Program-made: the position numbers and the translations under genes
Assembly: GCF_009834915.1 (NCBI RefSeq)
Contig: NZ_WVHS01000001.1
Coordinates: forward strand, 1,488,001 to 1,552,000
Direction: 5' to 3'
From: Hufsiella ginkgonis
GTDB lineage: Bacteria > Bacteroidota > Bacteroidia > Sphingobacteriales > Sphingobacteriaceae
Length of the DNA stretch: 64,000 nt
In this document: positions 8,563 through 17,570 of the stretch, in pieces
How positions within the stretch are numbered: position 1 is the stretch's first letter
How the letters are laid out: each line of letters begins with the position of its first letter
Notes under the pieces: model-generated
What the model saw: only the letters and a program-made list of their open reading frames with translations
Told to the model about the DNA's origin: nothing
Database searches by the model: none

Positions 8563-10242
8563 ATGGCAGACGAGAAGATCATATTTTCCATGGCGGGGGT
8601 AAATAAAACCTACCCTCCCCAGAAGCAGGTTTTAAAGAACATTTACCTCTCCTTTTTCTACGGAGCGAAGATCGGTGTGATCGGCTTGAACGGTTCCGGT
8701 AAATCGTCGGTGCTGAAGATCATCGCGGGCATTGATAAATCGTACCAGGGGGAAGTGGTTTTTTCGCCGGGGTACAAAGTGGGCTACCTGGAGCAGGAAC
8801 CGCAGCTCGACCCGGAAAAGACTGTGCGTGAGATAGTTGAGGAAGGAGTGGCGGAGATTACCCAGGTACTCAGGGAGTACGGGGAGATCAACGAAAAGTT
8901 CGGCCTGCCGGAGGTGTACGAGGATGCCGGTGCCATGGATACGCTGCTGGCGCGCCAGGGCGAGCTGCAGGACAAGATCGACGCCACCAATGCATGGGAG
9001 CTCGACTCGCGCCTCGAACGTGCGATGGATGCACTTCGGTGCCCGGAGCCGGATACAAAAATTGCCACTTTGTCAGGAGGAGAGCGCAGGAGGGTGGCGC
9101 TTTGCCGCCTGCTGCTGAGCGAACCGGACGTATTGCTCCTGGACGAGCCTACCAACCACCTTGATGCCGAGAGTATCGATTGGCTGGAGCAGCACCTGAA
9201 ACAATATAAAGGCACTGTGATAGCGGTAACCCACGACCGTTATTTCCTCGATAACGTAGCCGGCTGGATCCTCGAGCTCGATCGGGGCGAAGGTATCCCG
9301 TGGAAAGGAAATTATTCATCGTGGCTCGACCAGAAAGCCAGGCGTCTTGCGTCGGAAGAGCGGTCGGAAAGCAAGCGCCAGAAAACCCTCGAGCGCGAGC
9401 TGGAATGGGTGCGGATGGCGCCCAAAGCGCGTCATGCCAAATCGAAGGCACGTTTGGCCAACTATGAGAAGCTCGCTTCCGAAGAAACCAGGGAGCGCGA
9501 GGATAAGCTGGAGCTCTTTATCCCGCCAGGCCCGCGATTGGGCAACGTGGTGATCCAGGCGCAAAACGTAACGAAAGCTTACGGCGATAAGATCCTGTTC
9601 GAGAACCTGGAATTTTCGCTCCCCCCGGCGGGGATCGTGGGAATTATCGGGCCCAACGGGGCGGGTAAGACTACGCTGTTCAGGCTCATAACCGGGCAGG
9701 ACCAGCCCGATGCGGGCACTTTCCGCGTGGGCGAAACGGTTGCCCTCGGTTATGTGGACCAGCTGCATGATGACCTCGACGCAGGAAAATCCGTTTGGGA
9801 AAATATCACCGACGGCCAGGAAACGATCCTGCTGGGCAACCGGCCGGTGAACTCGAGGGCGTATGTGTCGAAATTCAACTTCAACGGCGCTGATCAGCAG
9901 AAAAAGGTGGGAGTACTATCGGGCGGTGAACGTAACCGCGTGCACCTGGCCATTACGCTGAAGAAAAGTTCGAACGTGCTGCTGCTGGATGAGCCTACCA
10001 ACGACATCGACGTAAACACCCTACGCGCGCTGGAAGAGGGCCTCGAAAGCTTCGGCGGCTGTGCGGTAATTATCTCCCACGACCGCTGGTTCCTGGACCG
10101 GATCTGTACCCACATTCTCGCTTTCGAGGGAAATTCGCAGGTTTATTTCTTTGAAGGTAACTACTCGGAATACGAAGAGAACCGCAAAAAGCGGACGGGC
10201 GATATTACCCCGCACCGCATCAGGTATAAGAAATTGGGGTAG
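8563..10242 (+). CDS. ettA: Energy-dependent translational throttle protein EttA (ABC-F)
   Basis: Soluble ABC-F ATPase (559 aa) that binds the ribosomal E site and gates the first elongation steps according to ATP/ADP state. It has two ABC domains: Walker A GLNGSGKS (41-48) and GPNGAGKT (363-370), two signature motifs (TLSGGERRRVALCR and VLSGGERNRVHLA) and two Walker B/D-loop motifs LLLDEPTN. A charged linker of about 80 residues containing RMAPKARHAKSKARL separates them. The short arm and overall length fit EttA rather than Uup or resistance-type ABC-F proteins. No membrane segments. Confidence 0.95.
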   Translation: MADEKIIFSMAGVNKTYPPQKQVLKNIYLSFFYGAKIGVIGLNGSGKSSVLKIIAGIDKSYQGEVVFSPGYKVGYLEQEPQLDPEKTVREIVEEGVAEITQVLREYGEINEKFGLPEVYEDAGAMDTLLARQGELQDKIDATNAWELDSRLERAMDALRCPEPDTKIATLSGGERRRVALCRLLLSEPDVLLLDEPTNHLDAESIDWLEQHLKQYKGTVIAVTHDRYFLDNVAGWILELDRGEGIPWKGNYSSWLDQKARRLASEERSESKRQKTLERELEWVRMAPKARHAKSKARLANYEKLASEETREREDKLELFIPPGPRLGNVVIQAQNVTKAYGDKILFENLEFSLPPAGIVGIIGPNGAGKTTLFRLITGQDQPDAGTFRVGETVALGYVDQLHDDLDAGKSVWENITDGQETILLGNRPVNSRAYVSKFNFNGADQQKKVGVLSGGERNRVHLAITLKKSSNVLLLDEPTNDIDVNTLRALEEGLESFGGCAVIISHDRWFLDRICTHILAFEGNSQVYFFEGNYSEYEENRKKRTGDITPHRIRYKKLG

Positions 10243-10257
10243 TGGCAAAAATAAACG

Positions 10258-10265
10258 TAAATTTG
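10258..10265 (+). promoter_or_regulatory. Promoter -7 box for ffh
   Basis: TAAATTTG is a perfect match to TAnnTTTG and lies 24 bases before the ffh start. A TTGGGG at 10234 falls at a plausible -33 position inside the end of ettA, so ffh probably has its own promoter. Confidence 0.55.
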
Positions 10266-10289
10266 CTGGCTTTTTAAGAGAGGATTACC

Positions 10290-11633
10290 ATGTTTGAGAA
10301 TTTACAGGATAAGCTTGACCGCGCGTTTAAGGTACTTAAGGGCCAGGGAAGCATCACCGAGATAAACGTCGCCGAAACCATGAAGGAGATCCGCAAGGCC
10401 CTCCTCGATGCGGACGTTAATTACAAGACTGCCAAGGCTTTTACAGACGACGTGAAGGAGAAGGCACTTGGGCAGAACGTGCTTACTTCTGTTTCTCCCG
10501 GTCAGCTGCTTACCAAGATCATGAATGACGAGCTTGCCGGCCTGATGGGCGGTGAGGTGGTAGAAGTAAATCTCTCGGTCAACCCGTCCATTATCCTGAT
10601 CGCCGGCCTGAACGGTGCCGGTAAAACCACCTTCTCCGGTAAGCTTGCCAACTACCTTAAGACCCGTAAAGGCAAGAAGCCGCTCCTGGTAGCGGGCGAC
10701 GTTTACCGCCCGGCGGCCATCGACCAGCTGGAAGTGCTCGCCGGCCAGATCGGCGTCAGCGTATACACCAACCGGGCCTCCAAAGATCCTGTGGGTATTG
10801 CCCTCGAAGGGATCGCCGAAGCAAAAAAGAACGGCCAGAACGTAGTGATCATCGATACCGCCGGTCGGCTGGCCATCGACGAGGAGATGATGAACGAGAT
10901 CGCGCAGGTGAAAACAAGCACGAAACCGAACGAGATCCTTTTCGTGGTAGACGCTATGACCGGGCAGGATGCGGTAAATACCGCCAAAGCATTTAACGAT
11001 CGCCTGGACTTTACCGGCGTGGTGCTTACCAAGCTGGATGGCGATACCCGCGGCGGCGCCGCCCTTTCCATAAAATCGGTGGTGAACAAGCCCATCAAAT
11101 TTATCGGTACCGGCGAGAAAATGGAAGCGCTCGACGTGTTCTATCCGGAGAGGATGGCCTCCAGGATCCTGGGGATGGGCGACGTGGTGTCGCTCGTTGA
11201 GCGTGCCCAGCAACAGTTCGACGAGAAGGAAGCTGCCGAGCTTCAGAAGAAGATCCGCAAGAATAAATTCGACTTCAACGATTTTATCGGCCAGATCCAA
11301 CAGATCAAAAAGATGGGTAACATGAAGGACCTCATGGGCATGATCCCCGGGGTGGGTAAAGCGATCAAAGACATTGATATCGATGACAATGCCTTCAAGC
11401 CTATCGAAGCCATTATCCGTTCCATGACCCCGTATGAACGCGAGAACCCCGACGTGATTGCGCAGAGCCGCCGTGTCCGCATTGCGAAAGGCTCGGGCAC
11501 CGATATAGCCGAGGTGAACAAGCTGATCAAGCAGTTTGATGATATGCGTAAGGTGATGAAGCAGTTTTCAAATCCTGCCGCCGCAGCCAAAATGATGCGC
11601 GGAATGCCAAAAATGCCGTTTGGAAAGCGGTAA
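10290..11633 (+). CDS. ffh: Signal recognition particle GTPase Ffh
   Basis: SRP54-type GTPase (447 aa) that binds 4.5S RNA and signal sequences for co-translational targeting to the membrane. Domains: N-domain helical bundle (1-85), G domain with P-loop GLNGAGKT (106-113; the more usual wording is GLQGSGKT), DTAGRL (about 190), the TKLDGDTRGGAALS motif, and a C-terminal M domain (about 300-447) with the finger-loop region and a Met-rich end MMRGMPKMPFGKR. Length is normal. The NUDIX gene follows after 16 bases and is probably co-transcribed. Confidence 0.97.
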   Translation: MFENLQDKLDRAFKVLKGQGSITEINVAETMKEIRKALLDADVNYKTAKAFTDDVKEKALGQNVLTSVSPGQLLTKIMNDELAGLMGGEVVEVNLSVNPSIILIAGLNGAGKTTFSGKLANYLKTRKGKKPLLVAGDVYRPAAIDQLEVLAGQIGVSVYTNRASKDPVGIALEGIAEAKKNGQNVVIIDTAGRLAIDEEMMNEIAQVKTSTKPNEILFVVDAMTGQDAVNTAKAFNDRLDFTGVVLTKLDGDTRGGAALSIKSVVNKPIKFIGTGEKMEALDVFYPERMASRILGMGDVVSLVERAQQQFDEKEAAELQKKIRKNKFDFNDFIGQIQQIKKMGNMKDLMGMIPGVGKAIKDIDIDDNAFKPIEAIIRSMTPYERENPDVIAQSRRVRIAKGSGTDIAEVNKLIKQFDDMRKVMKQFSNPAAAAKMMRGMPKMPFGKR

Positions 11634-11649
11634 ATAATTTAAACTTTCG

Positions 11650-12120
11650 ATGCAGAAAAAGAGCGCGGGGATCGTATTGTACCGGTTTTTTTCAGGTATC
11701 CCTGAGTTTTTGCTGGTGCACCCCGGTGGCCCGTTCTTTGCCAAAAAAGATGCCGGCGTGTGGTCGGTGCCTAAGGGCGAGTTCACAGACGAAGAGGATC
11801 CATTAACCGCAGCTATCCGCGAGTTTGAAGAAGAATTGGGGTTACCGCTTACGCGTGAAGGCGATTTCTTAGAGCTGGAGCCCGTTACCATAAAGTCCGG
11901 GAAACGGATATTCGCCTGGGCCACCCGCGGCGACCTCGACCCCGCTAAAGTGAAAAGCAACACCTTCCCGATGGAATGGCCGCCGAAATCGGGTAAGATC
12001 AGGCAGATCGAGGAGGTAGATAAGGCGGCGTGGTGCAGCCTGGAGGAGGCCAGGATCCGGTTAAATCCCGCACAAGTGCCCCTTATAGAAGAACTTTACG
12101 CGCTGCTATCAAAACGATGA
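11650..12120 (+). CDS. NUDIX hydrolase
   Basis: Small cytoplasmic hydrolase (156 aa) for a nucleoside-diphosphate-linked substrate; the substrate is not predictable from sequence. The NUDIX box is complete, starting GEFTDEEDPLTAAI and ending REFEEELGL, with all acidic metal ligands. The opening KKSAGIVLYRF and the segment around the box resemble the bacterial diadenosine polyphosphate/ADP-ribose hydrolase types that keep a WSVPKGEF sequence. Gene order right after ffh suggests transcription from the same promoter. Confidence 0.92.
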   Translation: MQKKSAGIVLYRFFSGIPEFLLVHPGGPFFAKKDAGVWSVPKGEFTDEEDPLTAAIREFEEELGLPLTREGDFLELEPVTIKSGKRIFAWATRGDLDPAKVKSNTFPMEWPPKSGKIRQIEEVDKAAWCSLEEARIRLNPAQVPLIEELYALLSKR

Positions 12121-12204
12121 TCATATTTCTTCGCGGTTGCAAATCAAAACGGCCATTTTTTTGTTTTGTGTCAGAGCGTTTAAAAATGCGTTTATTTTAC
12201 CGGT

Positions 12205-13281
12205 TTGCTTACTGAATTTACCTTCCTGAAGACATTTTCCGATGAAACCGGGCAAATGATCTTTGCTTACGATCCTTCCCTTAAACAATTCGTATACGCC
12301 AATCCTGCGTTCAAAAACTTTCTCCGCAGGCTGGGCGTAACCGATACCAATCCGGGTACCATTTTTAAAATGGTACATGACGAGGATAAGGTATTCATGA
12401 AAGAAACTTTCGATCAGGTAGTGGCGGGAATTATCAAGCTCGACCTGGAGTTCAGGCTTAACCTGCCCGGGCAGCAGGAGATCTGGCTCTGTTTATCGCC
12501 TTATTTAATACAGAATGGGGGAACCCAGGTGATCCTGGCGAATGCGTCAGACATTTCCGAGGCAAAACGCAATACGGAAATGCTTCATAAATTCGCCAGC
12601 CGCAAGAACGCGATCATGCATATTATTTCTCACGAGTTGGCAGGCCCCCTGGCGATCATGAAAACACTCTCCTCGTCGCTGCAAACATCGCTCGAAGCGC
12701 TCAGTGATCCGGGATTGCTCCGCATCGTATCGATGATCAGGGAGATCAGTGAACAGAATATCAACCTGTTAAATGAATTCCTGCAAGCCGAATTCCTGGA
12801 AGCGGCCGACACAGACCTCATGCTAAAGCGCGTGAACCTGGCGAAACGGGCCGAAGACATCGTGCGCCAGTACCAGGATATGGACGGTACGGCCGGCAAG
12901 GCGTTCCGCTTCCATTCCCCGACGAATGAAATTTTCGCGATGCTTGATGATGCTAAGTTTATGCTGGTGATAAACAACCTGGTGTGGAATGCCATCAAAT
13001 TTACGCCTGATGATGGAGAGATCAAGGTATCTGTACTGGAAGAGCCTGATGCGGTAGTGCTGCTCGTGACCGACACCGGGATTGGCATCCCGGAAAAATA
13101 CCACACCGCATTGTTCGATAAGTTCACACCGGCTAGGCGTCCGGGTTTGAAAGGCGAACCCACCATCGGCCTCGGTATGTCGGTGATCAAAACGATCGTG
13201 GAGTGGCACCATGGCAGTATCAGCTTTACCAGCCGCGAAAACGCAGGAACAACGTTTAAGGTGACGCTCCCGAAACCGTGA
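12205..13281 (+). CDS. PAS-domain histidine kinase, cytoplasmic
   Basis: Soluble histidine kinase (358 aa from TTG 12205; 341 aa from ATG 12256). I favour TTG because the PAS fold appears to begin before the ATG (FSDETGQMIFAYDPSLKQFVYANPAF). A PAS domain (about 10-120) precedes a HisKA domain with ISHELAGPLAIMK (His about 143) and a HATPase_c domain with NNLVWNAIKF, DTGIGIP and GLGMSVIK. The H box has Gly-Pro where Arg-Thr/Asn-Pro is usual, so phosphatase activity may be altered. No membrane helix and no partner response regulator nearby. The signal it reads is unknown. Confidence 0.85.
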   Translation: MLTEFTFLKTFSDETGQMIFAYDPSLKQFVYANPAFKNFLRRLGVTDTNPGTIFKMVHDEDKVFMKETFDQVVAGIIKLDLEFRLNLPGQQEIWLCLSPYLIQNGGTQVILANASDISEAKRNTEMLHKFASRKNAIMHIISHELAGPLAIMKTLSSSLQTSLEALSDPGLLRIVSMIREISEQNINLLNEFLQAEFLEAADTDLMLKRVNLAKRAEDIVRQYQDMDGTAGKAFRFHSPTNEIFAMLDDAKFMLVINNLVWNAIKFTPDDGEIKVSVLEEPDAVVLLVTDTGIGIPEKYHTALFDKFTPARRPGLKGEPTIGLGMSVIKTIVEWHHGSISFTSRENAGTTFKVTLPKP

Positions 13282-13300
13282 TACGCCGGGCGTACTGCGT

Positions 13301-14830
13301 TTAACGCTTACCCTTTCTCGCCATCAGCTGCGCCATATACAGCGATTTGGGCGTTAACCCCTTTTTGTTCTGCCCTTCCCAGGTCGCTTTGTTGCGGTCG
13401 GGTATGGCGCCAGGCGCGATTTTGCCCTGGGTGCCGATGCTGTAATTCCGGGCAGATACCCACGGGTCCTGCACGGCGGCGCTGGCTACGGTGCAGTTCC
13501 ACATCACCTGGTTGGCACCCGACCAACCATGGCCGCTGCCCATTTTACCGCGGTCCTGCACGTTGATCTCGCCATCGGTTACAATGTTGTCGAACAAGGT
13601 GCCGGTTGCCCACCGGTGGTGCGGGCCGATATCGGCATGCGTATTTTTTGCCGTGCAATTGTAAAACACGTTGGGCCCCGTTACGCGGGCGCCGGTTACA
13701 TAATCGTGGCGGCCTTCCGTGGCCTGGCAATTCATGACCAGGTTCAGCTGGCCGTCTACATTAAAGGAATAACGCCTGCTGCCGGTGATCACCGACTTGG
13801 CATCCAGGCATTTGGAATCGGTTACGGTGATGTATTTGGCGGTGCCGCCGATGCTTACGCACGAGTTGCCGAAATACCTGGAGGTGATGTTCCTCGCCCA
13901 CCCGTTTTCGGTTTTACTGAACTGTACGGCAGTCCAGCCATGGTCCTCGTCGATATCCCCGGCGTAGGCCGATTCGAAGTATAGGTTTTCCACGCCGCAT
14001 TCCGCCGAGCGTCCCGCGAACGTATATTTGCAGAGCTCGCCGCCGCCATATTTGGTTTCCATCTCCATTACCACGGGATTATCGAGGAATATCTTATTGC
14101 CGGTTATTTTTGTGATCACCCGTTCATATTTCAGGTCGTACTCACCGGGTTGCCATTGTTTGGTGCCTTCGCGTGCATCGATCTGGTCCATCTTAAGGTC
14201 GTGGATCCAGTTTTCTGTACCTGGGCGGAAAAGTACTACCGGGTCGCCCGCCTTAAAGCCGGCTGCCGATGTTACGTTAAACGAAAATGCGCCGACCGGC
14301 ACAAACGGGTCGGTGATCTTTACCCGCGAGCCCCTTACTTCGGTTAATGTGCCGCTCCCGGTAATGGTAAGCAATGTCCGCTGGCCCTTACCGGCAGCCA
14401 CGAGCCTCGTCCCCTGCGGAGTATCGCCCTCGCCGCGCAGCACGATGCCGCCCGCGTTAACCGTGATGGTGCCTGGAATGAGGTAGGTGCCTTTTTTTAA
14501 CAGGATAGCCCCGCGGAAACCTTTTGCGTCGGGCGTGCGGCGGGCTACCTCGTTGATGGCATCCTGGATCATTTGCCGGCTATCGCCGGACGCGGCAGGA
14601 GAAATGGTTTTTACCACGGGAACGTCCGGGATGGGTTGGTCGCCCTGGTGGTACCCTACCCGGCTGAAATCAGGAATGATGTTTCCTTTCTCATCAGGTA
14701 CATAGGTAAGCGCCCCGTCTTTGCTGATCTTTACGTACCTGGACTGCCATCCGGGCTCTTCCAGGCGAAAAGCGGAAAATACCAGGACAGGTAACAGGAG
14801 AAACGCGGCGGTGCGGCTGATTATTTTCAT
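13301..14830 (-). CDS. Secreted right-handed beta-helix (pectate-lyase-like) protein
   Basis: Exported 509-aa protein. The start at ATG 14830 gives a signal peptide (KIISRTAAFLLLPVLVFSAF). After it come a pectate-lyase superfamily type segment (MIQDAINEVARR ... GAILLKKGTYLIPGTI, about 75-145) and a run of short imperfect beta-helix coils (VENLYFESAY, ITVTDSKCLDAKS, NVFYNCTAKNT). The PDAKGFRGAILLKKG pattern is typical of Pfam pectate_lyase_3 proteins acting on plant or algal polysaccharides. No catalytic residues can be assigned by eye. It diverges from the GH3 gene, with a LacI-type operator-like palindrome upstream. Confidence 0.75.
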   Translation of the reverse strand: MKIISRTAAFLLLPVLVFSAFRLEEPGWQSRYVKISKDGALTYVPDEKGNIIPDFSRVGYHQGDQPIPDVPVVKTISPAASGDSRQMIQDAINEVARRTPDAKGFRGAILLKKGTYLIPGTITVNAGGIVLRGEGDTPQGTRLVAAGKGQRTLLTITGSGTLTEVRGSRVKITDPFVPVGAFSFNVTSAAGFKAGDPVVLFRPGTENWIHDLKMDQIDAREGTKQWQPGEYDLKYERVITKITGNKIFLDNPVVMEMETKYGGGELCKYTFAGRSAECGVENLYFESAYAGDIDEDHGWTAVQFSKTENGWARNITSRYFGNSCVSIGGTAKYITVTDSKCLDAKSVITGSRRYSFNVDGQLNLVMNCQATEGRHDYVTGARVTGPNVFYNCTAKNTHADIGPHHRWATGTLFDNIVTDGEINVQDRGKMGSGHGWSGANQVMWNCTVASAAVQDPWVSARNYSIGTQGKIAPGAIPDRNKATWEGQNKKGLTPKSLYMAQLMARKGKR

Positions 14831-14903
14831 GGGCTGACAATAACTGGTTGGCACAATGGTAGCCTTTTTTAAAGCCTGCTCCGGGAATTTAACCAAATTA
14901 TTT

Positions 14904-14919
14904 ACGCAAACGTTTCCGT
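14904..14919. promoter_or_regulatory. LacI/GalR-type operator-like palindrome
   Basis: ACGCAAACGTTTCCGT is palindromic at 14 of 16 positions with the AAACGTTT core typical of LacI-family operators. It lies about 75 bases upstream of the beta-helix protein gene and 170 bases upstream of the divergent GH3 gene. A second small palindrome, CTGGTTTACCAG, lies at 14963-14974. No LacI regulator is encoded in this window. Confidence 0.4.
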
Positions 14920-15088
14920 GTTAAATCTCGCCCGTTCAGGGCGATAATTCAGCTATAATACCCTGGTTTACCAGAACAGATCGTGTTTTATGCCAATCTG
15001 CATAGCATTAATAAAAATAATGCCTAGTTTAGAAAGCGCAAAAATTATCACTTGCCAGGTAAGCGGAACTAACTAATATAACTATCGA

Positions 15089-17536
15089 ATGATAAAACAG
15101 GTCATGCTGTTACGTGGTATTGCAGCAGGAATTTTGATACTGCCTTCATTGAGCGGGCTTGCCCAGTCGGGTAAGCCGGTGGCGGACGGCCAGGTAAAAA
15201 ACATCTACCAGAAAGGCTGGATCGATTTTAATAAGAACGGCAAAAAGGACGTATTCGAAGACCCGGCGGAACCGGTGGAAAAGCGGGTAAGCGACCTGCT
15301 TTCGCAGATGACGGTGGAGGAGAAGACCTGCCAGATGGCTACGCTCTACGGCTACGGCCGGGTATTGAAAGATGAAATGCCTACGGCCGGGTGGAAGAAC
15401 GAGATATGGAAGGATGGGATTGCCAACATCGACGAAAACCTCAATTCGCTGGCGTACAATGCCAAGGCCAAAACAGCTTACTCGTTCCCCTTTAGCAAGC
15501 ATGCCGATGCGATTAATACCGTGCAGAAATGGTTTGTGGAAGAAACGCGGATGGGAATCCCGGTAGACTTTACCAATGAAGCGATCCATGGCTTATGTCA
15601 TGACCGGGCGACGCCGCTTCCCGCACCCATCGGCATGGGCAGCACCTGGGATAAAGAGCTGATCAGGCAGGCAGGACGCATGATCGGCCGTGAGGCCAAA
15701 GCATTGGGTTACACCAACGTGTACGCGCCGATACTCGATCCGGCCCGCGACCCGCGCTGGGGCCGTGTGATAGAATGTTATGGTGAATCGCCGTTTCATA
15801 TCGCCGAAATGGGCAAACAGCTGGTACTTGGCATCCAGGAGCAAGGTGTAGCATCTACGTTAAAACATTACGCGGTGTACAGTGTGCCTAAAGGCGGCCG
15901 TGACGGCAATGCACGTACTGATCCGCACGTGGCGCCGCGCGAAATGCACCAGTTGTACCTATACCCGTTCAGGCGGGTGGTACAGGAGGCAATGCCGATG
16001 GGCGTAATGAGCAGCTATAACGATTGGGATGGCGTGCCGGTTACCGGGAGTTACTATTTTCTCACGGAGCTGCTGCGCCACCAATTTGGATTTGGCGGTT
16101 ACATCGTGTCTGACAGTGAGGCGGTAGAATACCTGTTTTCCAAGCACCATGTTGCCGACACCTATAAAGAAGCCGTGCGGCAGGTGGTGGAAGCCGGGCT
16201 AAACGTGCGAACCAATTTTACCCCGCCGGAGAACTTTATCGGACCTTTGCGAGAGCTGGTAAAGGAAGGCAGCATTTCGATGAAAACGCTCGATGAACGG
16301 GTAGGCGACGTATTGCGGGTGAAATTTAAGCTCGGCCTGTTTGATCATCCCTACGTAGCCGACCCCAAAGCGGCCGATAAACTGGTGCATACGCCGCCGG
16401 ATGAAGCGCTGGCGCTCGATATGAACCGTAAGTCGATGGTGCTGCTTAAAAACGCCGGCAACCTGCTTCCCCTCGATAAAAGCAAACTGAAAAATATCCT
16501 GGTCACCGGCCCGCTGGCCACCGAAATGAATTATACCACCAGCCGTTACGGTCCGTCTAACAACCCGGTAACTACGGTGCTGGACGGGATAAGAACCTAT
16601 GCGGGAACGAATATAAACGTCGCCTTTGCGAAAGGTTGTGAAGTGGTGGATGCCACATGGCCCGAAAGTGAGATCATCGAAGAGCCGCTTACCCGGGAAG
16701 AACAGGCCGCCATCAGCGAAGCTGTTGCCGCAGCCATGAAAGCCGATGTAGTTATCGCGGTAGTTGGCGAAACAGAAAAACAGGTGGGCGAAAGCGTGTC
16801 ACGTACCGGGTTAAACCTCCCAGGAAGGCAGCTGCAGCTTATCCAGGCGCTTCAGGCTACCGGCAAACCGGTAGTAATGGTGATGATAAACGGGCAACCA
16901 CTTACCATTAACTGGGAGAACAGGTATGTTCCCGCCATCCTCGAAGCATGGTCGCCAGGCCCGCAAAGCGGAACGGTGATCGCAGAAACGTTGTTCGGCG
17001 ACAACAATCCCGGTGGCAAGCTCACCGTAACATTCCCTAAAAGCATCGGCCAGCTCGAGTATAACTTCCCGTTCAAGCCTGCATCACAGGCCGGGCAGCC
17101 GGCCAGCGGTCCTAACGGCTACGGCAAATCGAGCGTGAACGGCGCCTTGTATCCCTTCGGCTATGGCCTGAGCTACACAACGTTTGCCTATAGCAACCTG
17201 GTTGTCAGTCCCGAAACGCTCAAAGCCCAGGGAACCGTTAAGGTGACAGTAGATGTAACGAATACAGGCAAACGCACGGGCGACGAAGTGGTACAGCTTT
17301 ACCTGAAAGACCAGGTAAGCAGCGTAACCACCTACGATTTCGACCTCCGGGGTTTTGAACGCCTTACCCTCGCTCCCGGCGAAAAGAAAACGGTAACCTT
17401 TACGCTTGAGCCTGACCACTTCGCGTTGCTGGATAAGAATATGAACTGGACAGTAGAACCCGGTAAGTTTACCGTGATGGCGGGCGCATCGGCGGAGGAC
17501 ATTAAATTGAAAAAGGAATTTACGATCACGCAATAG
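15089..17536 (+). CDS. Secreted glycoside hydrolase family 3 (beta-glucosidase-like)
   Basis: Exported 815-aa GH3 enzyme removing terminal sugars (glucose, xylose or related) from oligosaccharides. A signal peptide (to about residue 25) is followed by a DFNKNGKKDVFEDP calcium-loop-like sequence, the N-terminal TIM-barrel domain with DPRWGRVIECYGE and KHYAVYSVPKGGRDG, the nucleophile in GGYIVSDSE (Asp 342), the C-terminal alpha/beta domain, and a fibronectin III-like C-terminal domain (about 715-805; NTGKRTGDEVVQLYLKD). All three GH3 domains are present. The AraC gene starts 34 bases later and may be co-transcribed. Substrate is uncertain. Confidence 0.92.
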   Translation: MIKQVMLLRGIAAGILILPSLSGLAQSGKPVADGQVKNIYQKGWIDFNKNGKKDVFEDPAEPVEKRVSDLLSQMTVEEKTCQMATLYGYGRVLKDEMPTAGWKNEIWKDGIANIDENLNSLAYNAKAKTAYSFPFSKHADAINTVQKWFVEETRMGIPVDFTNEAIHGLCHDRATPLPAPIGMGSTWDKELIRQAGRMIGREAKALGYTNVYAPILDPARDPRWGRVIECYGESPFHIAEMGKQLVLGIQEQGVASTLKHYAVYSVPKGGRDGNARTDPHVAPREMHQLYLYPFRRVVQEAMPMGVMSSYNDWDGVPVTGSYYFLTELLRHQFGFGGYIVSDSEAVEYLFSKHHVADTYKEAVRQVVEAGLNVRTNFTPPENFIGPLRELVKEGSISMKTLDERVGDVLRVKFKLGLFDHPYVADPKAADKLVHTPPDEALALDMNRKSMVLLKNAGNLLPLDKSKLKNILVTGPLATEMNYTTSRYGPSNNPVTTVLDGIRTYAGTNINVAFAKGCEVVDATWPESEIIEEPLTREEQAAISEAVAAAMKADVVIAVVGETEKQVGESVSRTGLNLPGRQLQLIQALQATGKPVVMVMINGQPLTINWENRYVPAILEAWSPGPQSGTVIAETLFGDNNPGGKLTVTFPKSIGQLEYNFPFKPASQAGQPASGPNGYGKSSVNGALYPFGYGLSYTTFAYSNLVVSPETLKAQGTVKVTVDVTNTGKRTGDEVVQLYLKDQVSSVTTYDFDLRGFERLTLAPGEKKTVTFTLEPDHFALLDKNMNWTVEPGKFTVMAGASAEDIKLKKEFTITQ

Positions 17537-17570
17537 GGTTGAACGTTCAAACCCATAAGATTTAGCCTGA

